64,000 nt of DNA. Source: Petunia secreta (Eukaryota; Streptophyta; Magnoliopsida; Solanales; Solanaceae). Location: assembly GCA_029990175.1 (NCBI GenBank), contig JARKIP010000023.1, positions 23,765,501 to 23,829,500 on the forward strand, given 5' to 3'. Shown here in pieces: positions 11,620 to 23,264 of this stretch; positions within the stretch are counted from its first letter, which is position 1, and every line of letters starts with the position of its first letter. A program made the translations under genes and the position numbers. Below the pieces are notes generated by a model. It was not told the DNA's origin and did no database searches. It saw only the letters and a list, made by a program, of their open reading frames with translations.

Positions 11620-12372
11620 GTAAGTGAGACTTGACCTCTATTTTGCTTGCGGATAAGATATGATCTAGCTAAGTAAGATGTCGAGTACTTAATTGACTAG
11701 CATTGTCTAGTAGATAGTATTATGTACTACTCGTTATATTTATACAAAAAGGAGAAAGCACAAACGTGACTTGTGTATAGTCGATGTTGTGTGCCGGTGT
11801 ATTATTGATATGCTCTAGGGACAGAGGCCGGTGGTGCGTTATGACCTAGAAGCGAAATTCCATCTAGGGACAGAGGCCGGAGGTGCGTTATGACCTAGAT
11901 GTGGAGACTTATAGGGACAGACGCTTGTGGTGCGTTATGACCTATAAGTAAAGTTGTTTATAGGGACAGAGGCTTGTGGTGCGTTATGACCTATAAACAA
12001 AGCCGCACAGGGTGAGTGCTTATGCTATGTGCTAGGTATATCATTACCTATGTGGTATGCGAGATATATCATCGCCATGCTGTGTGTTAATTATATTATT
12101 GCTCATGCCATAGTATTAATATAATATTGTATATGCTGCCTATATTATGTATCTTTATATTATTGACCATGTTATGTATTCGCGTATTATTGCTTGTATT
12201 GTTGTATTATTATATTATCGTATGTAATGTTTATGGGTTACTGTAAAGGTGTGGATTGTACTTCTGTTATCTGCTTATGCATTATCAAAGACTTGTCCCG
12301 AAAGGGTAATTTAGCGGGCCTGTTGATGATCTTACTGGGCTTTGTCTCAGAACTTACTATCTAAATGTGCAG
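11620..12372 (+). other. Putative intron inside C-type LTR (left copy)
   Basis: Donor GAG|GTAAGTGAG at 11620 and acceptor TAAATGTGCAG|ATCC ending at 12372 enclose 753 nt. A second donor inherited from the D-type part, AAG|GTAAGTC, lies at 10950. Confidence 0.45.
11817..12000 (+). repeat. About 47-bp minisatellite (AGGGACAGAGGCYKGTGGTG), 4 copies
   Basis: 'tagggacagaggc..gtggtgcgttatgacct' repeats four times at a spacing of roughly 47 bp. The same four-copy block is in the C 3' LTR at 19458-19640. Confidence 0.9.
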
Positions 12373-12715
12373 ATCCTTCTACTAGTCAGACAGCTGGATT
12401 TATCTGATCCGTTCGAGGCTGTGACTATTTTTGCTTGAGGTGAGCCAACCGCATGGTTCGCGGAGGCATACTGTCTGATCCACCTTAGTGTTTAGACGCT
12501 TCCTACATCTTGTATTATATATATTTATATATATCGGATGTCAGAATTCGTAGATGCTCTATTGACACTGTATTTTGGGTGGATGTCTAAACCTACATCT
12601 TTTTGAAATATTTCTTTCTAAATTATCATTATGAGTCAGTTTAATTATTCGTGGTTCGCCTAAGAATGTAACACTTAGATGCCATCACGGCCCAAAAAAT
12701 TGGGTCGTGACAAAT

Positions 12716-12729
12716 TGATATCAGAGCCC
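12716..12729 (+). promoter_or_regulatory. Element C primer-binding site
   Basis: TGATATCAGAGCCC, three bases after the LTR end, differs by one G-to-A change from the tRNA-Met type PBS TGGTATCAGAGCCC. The change is a transition and probably arose after insertion. Confidence 0.85.
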
Positions 12730-12923
12730 TAGGTTGTAAGTCGAGTCTTAGGGAGTCAATGGAGCAGTGTCCGAGCAGAGTCTTGTTTATGGGTATGTTG
12801 TCGACCATACTTATAAGCGAGAGGCTGCAAAGGCATTTTAGGAAGAGTTGTTTCCCTTCATTTCATCTCTTCTCGTGCTATGATGCTTACATAGGTGCTA
12901 ATCCTTTAATGTGATTATGACAG

Positions 12924-14470
12924 ATGGTGAGAACGCGATCGTCCTCTGCTTCGGGAGCTGGTGACGCACTGACTGAGTCGGTCCGTAGGAGAGCTGTGCG
13001 TAACACACGGACTGGTGCGCGGGCACCTACTCAGCCGAGAGCGGCTACTACCAGAGCTTCTATGGGCAGACCTCCTGCTGCCAGACAGACTAGTACAGTG
13101 CCACCGGTGTCTTCTGAGATGCCCATCACACATGTCCCATCGACTATGCCTTCTCTTGTGCCGGGCACAACGGTATCTATTCCTACAGATGTTCTATTGC
13201 GGATAATGGGCATGCTTGGATCTCAGGCCTCGTCTATGGGCGATATACCAGTACCTTCTGCGGTACCCTAGCCAGCTACTCCAGCTATGTGTACGCCGAC
13301 TCCTGAGGCTACTCCGGTGATTCCTCAGTCTACTCCAGTTATTAGTCCTATTGCTCAGCCTTCCACTTTGGCTCCTCAGTCGGGTATTCAGTTGGGTCAT
13401 TCTATTCCTGCTCTTTCTATGAGTGACGAGGAGGTAAAGCCTCCCGAGTTCGATGGTACACCAGCTACTTGTTCTGCTCAGAGATATATATTCAGAAGTG
13501 TGAGAAGATATTCTCGGTGCTAGGTACTAGAGACACCCTTGGGGTGCGATGTGCTTCTTTCTGATTGTCCGGTGATGCCGAGACGTTGTGGGTTTCTGTG
13601 ATGAGACAAAGGTCCGGTGATCTTCCTCCTTTGTCTTGGGCCGAGTTCATTGCAATGTTTATGAGTAGATTTGTGCCTCAGAGCCACCATGATGCCCAGA
13701 GGCGCGAGTGTGAGAGGTTGAGGCAGGGAGACATGTCCGTGTCTGCTTATGATACCAGATTCTTAGAGTTATCCCAGTTTGCGCCTGCTATGGTTGGGAT
13801 GGAGAGGGACAAGGTCCTTAGATTTGTTGAGGGTCTTTGTCCTCATCTTCAGATAGCTGTTGCCCCTAATATGGGCAGCAAGTCTTATTATGAGGTGGTT
13901 AGTATTGCGAGGCGTATAGAGGATATTCATGCCAGGGAAGATGCAGAGAGAGCGAGCAAGAGGTCACGATATTCTGGTATTTCTAGTGGTCCTTCGCATG
14001 GAGGCCAGGGTTCCCGTGGTCATACTCAGCCTAGACTTCCTCAGGCCGCTGCTTTATCATCTCAGGGTACTTCCTCGGGTGTTCAGAGGCCTCAGCCGTC
14101 TCAGAGGCGTGGGGATTCATCTCAGTCGGTTCCACCTGTTTGTGGGAGATGCCGTCAGAGGCACTATGGGAGGTGCAGGCCCGGAGGTGGATGCGGAGGA
14201 GGCGGTAGTAAGGCTTGTTACCAGTGTGGGGATCCCAGGCACTTTGTTAGGGATTGCCCCTATGTTACTTCATGTGGACCTACCTCCGCGGGACATCAGA
14301 GTTCTGCTGCTATGGTTCGGTCTTCTCCTTAGGCAGCTAGGCCTGTCACTCAGGTTCCTCCTAGGCAGCCGGTTCAGAGAGCTCCTGGTCCTGGAGGTTC
14401 AGCTCAGGTTCCTCCTAGGCAGCCGGTTCAGAGAGCTCCTGGTCCTGGAGGTTCAGCTCAGGTTTTTGCT
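12924..14470 (+). pseudogene. gag: Element C Gag (broken)
   Basis: This encodes the capsid/nucleocapsid polyprotein that packages the element RNA. The start MVRTRSSSASG follows the PBS by about 200 bp, as is usual in Tekay-type elements. The first part is a proline/threonine-rich linker. The retrotransposon gag domain follows (around 'SWAEFIAMFMSRFVPQS' at 13640-13690), then a glycine/serine/glutamine-rich linker and an intact CX2CX4HX4C zinc knuckle, CYQCGDPRHFVRDC, near 14216-14260. Breaks: TAG at 13269-13271, a frameshift near 13475-13485, TGA at 13562-13564 (expected Trp) and TAG at 14330-14332. An exact tandem duplication of about 57 bp encoding 'VPPRQPVQRAPGPGGSAQ' lies just before the protease (14358-14463). 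Confidence 0.85.
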
Positions 14471-15230
14471 ATGACACGCCAGGATGCCGAGGCATCCAAT
14501 GATGTGATCACAGGTACTCTTTCTTTTTGTGACTGTAGTGCCTTTGCCCTTATAGATCCGGGATCTACTTTCTCTTATGTGTCTCCTGGAGTTTCACCTT
14601 GCTTGAGCAAGGATCTGGTTTTTATTGATGCTTCATTTATGGTGGGAACGCCTGTCGGAGATCCTATATGTGTAGATAAAGGGTATCAGGAGTGTGTGAT
14701 TTCTATTTGTGGTGTTGAGTCTCTAGTAGACTTGATATTGCTAGATATGGTGGAATTTGATGTGATCATGGGCATGGATTGGTTGGCATCCTGTCACGCG
14801 ACGTTGGATTACCATGCCAAGTCTGTGACTATAGGTGCCGAAGGTGAGCCTAAGGCTATTTGGAAGGGTTCCAGGTCTTCTCCGAGGAACAAGATCATAT
14901 CATTCATGAAGGCTCAGAAGATGATAGCTCGCGGGTGCGGAGGGTATATTGCTTCTATTCGAGATGTTCGAGTGGAGGAGGTATCTATTGATCGATTACC
15001 GGTAGTATGCGAGTATCCGTAGGTCTTTCCGGATGACTTGCCGGGTTTGCCTCCTATGCGGGAGATTGAGTTCTGTATTGATATATTGCCAGGTACTCAG
15101 CCTATATCTATTCCTCCATATCGTATGGCTCCTGCTGAGTTGAGGGAATTGAAGGAGCAAATTCAAGATTTGTTTGATAAGGGTTTCATTAGACCCAGTG
15201 TGTCTCCTTGGGGTGCTCCGGTTCTTTTTT
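14471..15230 (+). pseudogene. Element C protease and N-terminal RT linker (broken)
   Basis: This is the retroviral-type aspartic protease that processes the polyprotein. The active-site region reads ALIDPGSTFSYVSP, the usual D-(S/P)-G variant of plant gypsy elements, and [17 protein letters not shown] gives the second conserved block. The frame is shared with Gag except for TAG at 15020-15022, where GAG would be expected. After the stop comes the standard RT approach [17 protein letters not shown] one-base deletion in the T run at about 15228-15231 ends this frame at TAA, and the RT continues in another frame. Confidence 0.85.
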
Positions 15231-16590
15231 AAAGAAGAAGGATGGTTCTATGCGCATGTGTATTGATTATCGGCAATTGAACAAAGTGACTATCAAGAAC
15301 AGGTATCCTTTACCGCGTATAGATGATTTATTTGATCAGCTTCAGGGTGCTACTCATTTTTCCAAGATTGACTTGAGATCGGGGTATCATCAGTTGAGGA
15401 TTCGGTCTGAGGATATTTCTAAGACTGCTTTCCGTACGAGATATGGGCACTATGAGCTTCTTGTCATGTCATTTGGGCTTACAAATGCTCCGGCCGCCTT
15501 TATGGATCTTATGAACCGTGTGTTCAAGCCATATCTTGATTCTTTTGTTATTGTGTTCATTGATGACATCCTTATATATTCAAGGAGTCGAGGGGAGCAT
15601 GAGCATCACTTGAAGATTATCCTTCAGACCTTGAGAGACCATGAATTGTATGCTAAATTCTCTAAATGTGAGTTCTGGCTGGATACCGTGTCATTGCTGG
15701 GTCACGTGGTGACCAAGGACGGTATTAGTGTTGATTCCAAGAAAGTGGAGGCCGTTCAGAATTGGCCTAGGCCTACTTCTCCTACTGAGATTCGAAGTTG
15801 CTTAGGCTTGGCAGGTTATTATCGGCGATTCGTGCAGGGATTTTCTTCCATATCAGCACCACTGACTAAATTGACGCAGAAGAATGTTCCTTTTCTATGG
15901 TCTGCTGCTTGTGAGTCTAGCTTTCAGAGGCTCAAGACTGTCTTGACTACAGCACCTGTATTGGTCTTGGCTAGTGGATCCGGGGGATTCACAGTCTATT
16001 GTGATGCTTCTGGTATTGGCTTAGGTGGTGTTTTGATGCAGAATAGCAAGGTGATAGCTTATGCCTCGAGACAACTGAAAGTGCATGAGAAGAACTACCC
16101 TGTCCACGATCTAGAGTTATTGGCGGTGGTATTTGCATTGAAGTTGTGGAGGCATTATTTATATGGTGAGCCTTGTGAGATTTTCACTGATCATAAGAGT
16201 CTCCAGTATCTGTTCACCCAGAAGGACTTGAACGGGAGACAGCGCCGATGGTTGGAGTTGCTTAAGGATTATGACATTGCTATTCGGTATCATCCCGGGA
16301 AAGCTAATGTTGTGACTGATGCTCTGAGCATGAAGTCTATGGGTAGCCTTGCCTATCTTGATGTTGATATGAGACCGCTAGCTCGAGAGTTGCAGGCCTT
16401 GTCCATTAGTGGAGTGCGATTTGATGATTCTGTGCCAGACCGAGTTTTTGCTTATATAGGGACTCAGTCATCCCTAGCTTCCCAGATCAAGGAAAAGAAA
16501 TTTGATGATTCATATTTGCGTGATATTCGTGATAGAGTTTTAAGTGGGGGAGTGACCTCATTTATGATCGGAGATGATGGTGTACTGCGG
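15231..16590 (+). pseudogene. pol: Element C reverse transcriptase and RNase H
   Basis: This is RNA-dependent DNA polymerase plus RNase H for making cDNA. RT landmarks in order are [48 protein letters not shown] and the catalytic [11 protein letters not shown] (YxDD box variant, aspartates intact). After the connection (FLGL-type '[12 protein letters not shown]') comes RNase H with [44 protein letters not shown] and a C-terminal NVVTDALSM, where the usual NVVADALSR is altered. This stretch is open without stops, unlike Gag and integrase. Confidence 0.9.
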
Positions 16591-17928
16591 CTCAACGGTC
16601 GGTTGTGTGTTCCGAATGTTGGGGAGTTGAGGCAGCTGATATTGGCAGAGGCATACAGTTCTCGGTATTCTATTCATCCTGGTATTACGAAGATGTATCA
16701 AGATCTTCAGGAGTTATATTGGTGGAAGGGAATGAAGAGAGATGTTGTTGATCATGTGTCTCGGTGCTTAAATTGTCAGCAGGTAAAGTATGAGCATAGC
16801 AGACCAGCCGGGGTGACTCAGTCCATGCCGATTCCAGAATGGAAATGGGAGCATATTACTATGGACTTTGTGGTTGGATTGCCTTTGAGCTTGGGCAAGC
16901 ATGATTCAGTATGGGTAGTGGTGGATCGTCTCACCAAGTCAGCTCATTTCATCCCCGTGAGGACTACTTATTCATCGGAGCGCTTAGCTTGTATCTTTAT
17001 CGAGCAGATTGTGAGATTGCATGGTGCTCCAGTCTCTATTATTTCAGATCACGGTACTCAGTTCACAGCTCAGTTCTGGAGATCATTTCAGAAGGAGCTG
17101 GGTACCTGAGTGGATCTTAGCACCGCATTTCATCCTCAGACTGATGGTCAGTCCGAGAGGACCATCCAGATTCTTGAGGATATGCTGAGGGCTTCTGCTA
17201 TTGACTTTGGAGGCCATTGGGACAGTTATTTGCCTTTGGCGGAATTTGCCTATAATAACAGTTATCAATCTTCTATCCAGATGGCTCCGTTTGAGGCATT
17301 ATATGGCCGCCGATGTCGTTCTCCAGTTGGTTAGTTTGAACCTGGAGAGGTGAAGGTGTTGGGTCCGGATCTAGTTCAGCAGACCTTAGATAAGGTCCGA
17401 ATCATTCAGGATCGGCTCCGCACAGCTCAGAGTCGACAGATATCTTATGCGGATTGGAGGAGGAGAGATTTGGTGTTTATGGTAGGTGACCGGGTGTTTC
17501 TTAAAGTATCGCCGATGAAGGGTGTTATGAGATTCGAGAAAAAGGGAAAGCTTAGTCCGAGGTTCATTGGTCCTTTTGAGGTCTTGGAGCGCATTGGCGC
17601 TGTTGCATATAGGCTTGCTTTACCTCCATCTCTATCAGTTCATCCGGTATTCCACGTATCTATGCTCCGAAAGTATGTTCATGATCCATCCCATGTGATT
17701 GATATGGCTTCTGTCGAGATCGATGAGGACTTGGCTTATTTGGAGGAGCCGATTGCTATTGCGGCTAGAGAGATCCGTAAGCTAAGGTCGAAAGAGATCC
17801 CGTTGGTTAAAGTGCTATGGAAGAATCATCCTACTGAAGAGGCCACTTGGGAACTCGAGTCCGACATGCGGGAGAAGTATCCTCGCCTTTTCGATAATTC
17901 AGGTATGATTTCAATCTCTAAAGCCTGA
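16591..17928 (+). pseudogene. Element C integrase with C-terminal chromodomain (two stops)
   Basis: Integrase joins the cDNA to chromosomal DNA. The zinc-binding N-domain reads H-X-H-X-C-X2-C around '[14 protein letters not shown]' and 'CLNCQQV'. The catalytic core has [21 protein letters not shown] and QSERTIQILEDML, keeping the D,D,E residues; a GKLSPRFIGPF/VAYRL block follows. The C-terminus (EEPIAIAAREIRKLRSKEIP then ATWELESDMREKYPRLF) is a chromodomain, the mark of chromoviruses. Stops: TGA at 17107-17109 and TAG at 17332-17334 (expected Trp, 'GWF'). Frame is kept through both, so these are point changes. The protein ends at 17928, about 100 bp before the pre-PPT hairpin. Confidence 0.9.
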
Positions 17929-18025
17929 AAGTTATGTTGTTGTTTATGATTTCGGGTAGTAGCGAGAGTCCTCGAAATCCGTGTAATTATTTTCGTGAAA
18001 ATGTGAATCTTACCTTAGACTCGGG

Positions 18026-18063
18026 CTCGTCCGAGGACGAACGAGAGTCTAAGTGGGGGAGAT
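18026..18063 (+). promoter_or_regulatory. Element C pre-PPT hairpin and polypurine tract
   Basis: CTCGTCCGAGGACGAACGAG (18026-18045) folds as a stem with an AGGA loop and one mismatch. AAGTGGGGGAGAT (18051-18063) directly precedes the LTR and is the PPT. Confidence 0.8.
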
Positions 18064-19261
18064 TGTAACGACCTCAATAGTCGTTTCGGGTGTCGGGACC
18101 TCGATTTGCGTGTCGACAAATTTCAAAAGCTCCGTAAGGTCCATTATGACATGCCTGAAAATTTTTAGCTAAAACGAACTTTGTTAGATAGGTATCGGAG
18201 AAAGACATCCGTTTCGGATATTCGTTAAGGCTAAAAGAGGTTTCCGAGCTCGATTTGAGCAAATGAGCTCTGATGTGAAATCTGAAAGTTGCGTTAGGTT
18301 CGTATCGTCATTTGTGACTTGTAGCAACTTTCAAATTTGGATTCCGGGGTCGTTTGATTAAAATTCGCTATTTTGGCGAAAGTCGAAATTTGACCCTTTC
18401 CCGTGGGACCCACTTTTTGAGTTTTAGAGATCCGAATTGAGTTTCGTCCTGACGAACATGTCACACAAGTCTTGTAAAACTTGTGTACAAAATTTGGGGT
18501 CATTCCAAGCTTCGTAGTGTCTCGTTTGGACCCAAAAAGAGTGGCTGACCTGGTGCAAAGCCAAAAAAGTTGCTGAATTCTATTTTTTACTGTTCAGCCG
18601 GAAAGAAATCGATTTTCCAGATAAATCCATAAGAAATTGGAAGTTGTAGCTCTTTGCGTTGTGGTTCTAATGACACCAACCTCGTATCATTTGGACATTT
18701 CTATGAAAAGTTATGGGTATTTTACTGAAAGCTATCCAGTGAGGTACAATTTGGACAGCATGTGGTACAACTCTTTAAAGCTGCGGGCTGCTATATATAC
18801 TAGGGCGGGCATTCATTTTTATTTTCATGTTTTGAACTTCTAAAAGTGATTCCAAGGGGAATTTGAAGTACCAAAATCATTCCTAAACACAAGGTAACTA
18901 TTCTTACCCATTTTTAACGCTTTAATCCGAGGATCAAAGTGACGATCCTTGGAAAGAGGGTTTGAACCCTAGATTTGTGAAATGGGAAAAATGACCGAGT
19001 TGGACTCGGGTATGTACAATAATGGTACTTTTGGACTCGTGGGAGAATGGGGAGTCCGGAAACATAAATTTTACGGGTTTTTGGGTACGTCCGACCCGGG
19101 GGTATTTTGGTAAATTGCCTCTTAAATTGCGTAAGGGCTTAGAATCCTTTCCTCACATGCTTACGAGTGCGACACTGTTTCTTTGGCTCAGAGAGGAGTC
19201 TTACGGAGGCACATCATTTGGGAAAGGAGGTCGTTCCTTAGCCACTTGAGCCGATTTTGAG

Positions 19262-20010
19262 GTAAGTGAGATTTGACCTCTATTTTGCTTGCGGATAAGA
19301 TATGATCTGGCTAAGTAAGATGTCGAGTACTTAATTGACTAGCATTGTCTAGTAGATAGTATTATGTACTACTCGTTATATTTATACAAAAAGGAGAAAG
19401 CACAAACGTGACTTGTGTATAGTCGATGTTGTGTGCCGGTGTATTATTGATATGCTCTAGGGACAGAGGCCGGTGGTGCGTTATGACATAGAAGCGAAAT
19501 TCCATCTAGGGACAGATGCCGGTGGTGCGTTATGACCTATATGTGGAGACTTATAGGGACAGAGGCTTGTGGTGCGTTATGACCGATAAGTAAAGTTGTT
19601 TCTAGGGACAGAGTCATGTGGTGCGTTATGACCTATAAACAAAGCCGCACAGGGTGTGTGCTTATGCTATGTGCTGGGTATATCATTACCTATGTGGTAT
19701 GCGAGATATATCATCGCCATGCTGTGTGTTAATTATATTATTGCTTATGCCATAGTATCATATATTGTATATGCTGCCTATATTATGTATCTTTATACTA
19801 TCGACCATGTTATGTATTCGTGTATTATTGCTTGTGTTGTTGTATAATTATATTATCGTATGTAATGTTTATGGGTTACTGTAAAGGTATGGATTGTACT
19901 TTCGTTATCTGCTTATGCATTATCAAAGACTTGTCCCGAAAGGGTAATTTAGGGGGCCTGTCGATGATCTTACTGGGCTTTGGCTCATAACTTACTGTTT
20001 AAATGTGCAG
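19262..20010 (+). other. Putative intron inside C 3' LTR
   Basis: Donor GAG|GTAAGTGAG at 19262 and acceptor AAATGTGCAG|ATCC ending at 20010 enclose 749 nt, parallel to 11620-12372. Confidence 0.45.
19458..19640 (+). repeat. About 47-bp minisatellite, 4 copies
   Basis: Counterpart of 11817-12000 with a few substitutions (for example GAGTCATG in the last unit). Confidence 0.9.
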
Positions 20011-20154
20011 ATCCTTCTACTAGTCAGACAGCTGGACTTATCTGATCCGTTCGAGGCTATGACTATTTTTGCTTGAGGTGAGCCAACCGCATGGTTCGCG
20101 GTGGCGTACTGTCTGATCCACCTTAGTATTTAGACGCTTCCTACATCTTGTATT

Positions 20155-20298
<144 letters not shown>

Positions 20299-20472
20299 TG
20301 TTAGAATTCGTAGATGCTCTATTGATACTGTATTTCGGGTGGATGTCTACACCTACATTTTTTTGAAATATTTCTATCTAAATTATCATTATGAGTCAGT
20401 TTAATTATTCGTGATTCGCCTAAGGATGTAACACTTAGGTGCCATCACGGCCCCGAAAATTGGGTCGTGACA

Positions 20473-21750
20473 CACGAGGACTATTCAGGCTGGACTCATA
20501 ACAAACAATTTCTAACTAACTATCCAGGGATCTTTTTCCAATACTGATGATTTAGTCAACTAAAGAACAGTAATTAAGAGGGTAAAAGTGAATTCAAACA
20601 ATGGAGCAAAACTTGGTTGTTATCAATAATAAGGAGACGGTCCAGGGTCAGAGTTACGAACAATCCAGTTGAGTTTTCCAATTGATTCCACTTCTTAAAT
20701 CCCGGATTACTAACTAACAGATTAAATGTACTCGTAAAAACCTTTCGATTCTTCACGGTCTATGCAGGCTACTCCAATCCCTATCCGTCTATGGGTTGAA
20801 TCACGTGCACCCATTAACGAATTTTGTAATTAATTAAGCTAGGCGAGCAAGTTTATGTCTATCCTACTCACAAATTGGTTCCCCGATGCCCAGGTTCACA
20901 ATCTAGCCCTACTCTTTCTTATTGCGTTAATAAATTCCCTCTTTCGAGTTCAATCTAAAAACTATAGATAATGCGTAATAATCGGGCCTTGACAATTACA
21001 CAAGTTAAATCAAGAAAGAATAAGCAATCCGTTATGGGATTCAATTAGTGGAAATCAATCTTCAAACATCAACTTTCATGAAATACTCTAACCCTAGAAC
21101 GATAGATTTAGCCACGCATACTCATAATAACAACATTAGGATTTGATGAAATAATGAAATAATGATGTAATAGATCTTCCGCAAGGAAGAAAAACCCTTG
21201 TTCAAGATGTTATGAGCTCTCCAATTTGCTCCAAAGTCTAAACTCCCATCAAAAACTAAATAAAAGAGTATTTATAGGGTTTATAAAGGCCTATTAATAA
21301 GTTACACCTAAGCCTAGACGAAATAGGAAGTCCAAAAACGCTCCAGGGGAGCTGTAGCTGGCGCTCCGCGCCCCCGAACGCGCTGACCCAAGCAGAACCC
21401 GTCGAAATCCAAGCGCTTTTGGGGCGCCCCGTGCCACCTATGGTGCCAGGAGCTTGGGCGCTTTTGGGGGCGCGCCGCACCTCTTACCGCGCCAGGCTAT
21501 TTTCCTGTTTCCGTCATTCGCAGCTTGCTTCATCTCGTGCCTTCGTGTTCTCCATCCAATCCTCAATCAAAATCCAATCTTTTCTTTCTCGATCATGCTC
21601 TTTAAAGCTCCAAATGCACTTCATAACAACCTACAATCATACGACATAAAATCAATGCAAAATCACATTCATTAACTAGAAAACAGGCGAATAAAGTACT
21701 CAAACGTGAGGAAATATTAAGGAATTATAGGCATAGAATGCCAAACATCA
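20473..21750 (-). mobile_element. Element F 5' LTR (left end removed by C)
   Basis: It aligns with 1925-3189. The outer end reads GCATAGAATGCCAAACATCA, 7 bases longer than the left copy, and is followed by the TTGAT duplication. The first 70 bp of the LTR, the PBS and the F gag-pol that should lie to its left are not in the window. Confidence 0.75.
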
Positions 21751-23264
21751 TTGATCAACAAAAGTTTGCATTCTTCTCCCCTTGAATTCTTCAGAATTGA
21801 TTGTTTTATGACCCCTTAATCATTAAGTAGCATAGTCTTGTCCATAGGCTTGCTCCTCATATTTATCTCCACTAATATAGAAACAACACCGATTTTCAAA
21901 ATTGTTTTAGGACTTTTTTTGGCTTGTAATGTCAGGCTTCAGGCTGGTAGGTTATAAGGATATATTTATAGTGACTTTTCTTCTTCCAGCTAGGAGCAAA
22001 TATTCATTTCTTTGTACTTCCATCCTTTCTAAGTACTTTCTATTTGTATTTCCTCTTCTTTGCACTATCATATACAATCACATATTCACCATTTTTTTCA
22101 TCTTTTATTTTTTTCTCTTTTTTTTTTGACGTCAATCTATGCTCTTTCATAGCTGGAGGAAATGATAACTACGTCTATATATATACATAGAGACTTTTTT
22201 ATTTTTTAAGTAGAGAGGGTGGTGTTTGAAAAAAAATTAGGATCAAGGCTCAAAGAAGGGTTCTAAGTGGTAATTTTTACATTTGGATAGAAATAAAGAA
22301 ACTTGAATTATGGATCAAAGAAGACCTAATTTCATTTTTCAAAAACCAGTGTCATCCATTATTTTGCCTCGAAAAATATTTAGAGCAAGTTGTAGCCAAG
22401 TTTAGTGATTCTACTTGTTTTTATAATCATAACTTTTCTCAGTTCAAATGATTTTCAGAGTTGATGATACATTCTCTTGATTTCACAAAATCAAAATTAT
22501 CAACACAAAAAATTATATGGTGAAGATAAAAAGAAATAATATTGAATACAATGGAAAGAATTTATTTTTTTAATTAGCATACCTACAAAAGATCATAAAA
22601 ATATTTTATAAAACATATATAAATCAGAATAATCCTCCCCCACACTTGAACATTTCATTCTCCTGGATGAAAATGCATTTCAGAACGAGTTAAAAGGGAA
22701 GTAAAAGAAAGATTTTTTTTTTTAAAACAAAAATACAATAATTAAAGTAGAAAATACTGCTTAATAAGTAAAATGTAAATAGTTTTGGTTTTCAAATTTA
22801 CAATCATAGAAGAAAGCTTGAAAGAAGCTGTGATCACACATATTTTATGTGTAATATACTGACTAATTTAATACCTTAACAGTCAAGGGGTCCTAGTTTA
22901 AATGTAAATCAAAATATTACCTGCGCCATCATTAGATTTGCACAATTGAACGGTTAACCTACCAGTAACTTAGGCATACCAATCACCATGGAGTTGCTCC
23001 TGTATAGGTGACTCTGTTTTTGTAGAGGCCTACAGGAGATGTTCCGGTTGTACAATAATCTGGATATTAACCAGATCAATTGGTTAAGCATTTATTATCC
23101 AAATCTATGTTGCACTTATGAGGCTCCATTGCTTCACCCTCAATGGCTACGAGTAAGGAACCATAGTTCTGAGTTTAACGTCGCCAGCTCGACGTAGTAA
23201 TTGTCATTCATCAGACTATCATGGTTACCGAAGATTGTTAATCAAAATTCCCTCCAAAGTACAA
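21751..23264 (-). mobile_element. Element B post-pol spacer (non-coding)
   Basis: AT-rich DNA lies between the end of B pol and the F insertion. No reading frame of note or env-like protein is visible. At 22650-22634 it carries a second copy of the PPT core (minus-strand TTCAAGTGTGGGGGAGG). Athila elements commonly have a long spacer here. Confidence 0.6.
22634..22650 (-). promoter_or_regulatory. Internal PPT-like tract of element B
   Basis: Minus-strand TTCAAGTGTGGGGGAGG shares TTCAAGTGTGGGGGA with the terminal PPT region (1682-1667). It lies about 1.07 kb upstream of that PPT once F is removed. A possible central PPT, or a relic of an earlier LTR junction. Confidence 0.5.

Larger units (their letters stand above)
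9826..12712 (+). mobile_element. Element C left LTR: chimera of D/E-type U3 and C-type U5
   Basis: From 9826 to about 11610 the sequence matches the D LTR, with TGAAACGACCTCGATCAG at the start, the GTCAAGGGAT inverted repeat and the 35-bp minisatellite. From about 11611 to 12712 it matches the C 3' LTR at 19253-20472 almost base for base. The switch falls at TTTTGAGGTAAGTGAG, the splice-donor block of the C LTR. The chimera therefore has two donor-like sites (10950 and 11620) and one acceptor (12372). Both LTRs of a fresh insertion should be identical, so this arose afterwards. Confidence 0.8.

Noticed and set aside
21744..22628. Possibility that B's true 3' LTR lies here, left of the PPT-like tract at 22634
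   Set aside because: Apart from its first four bases (TGAT) it does not resemble the 5' LTR end at 51240, whereas 1252-1665 matches that end closely.
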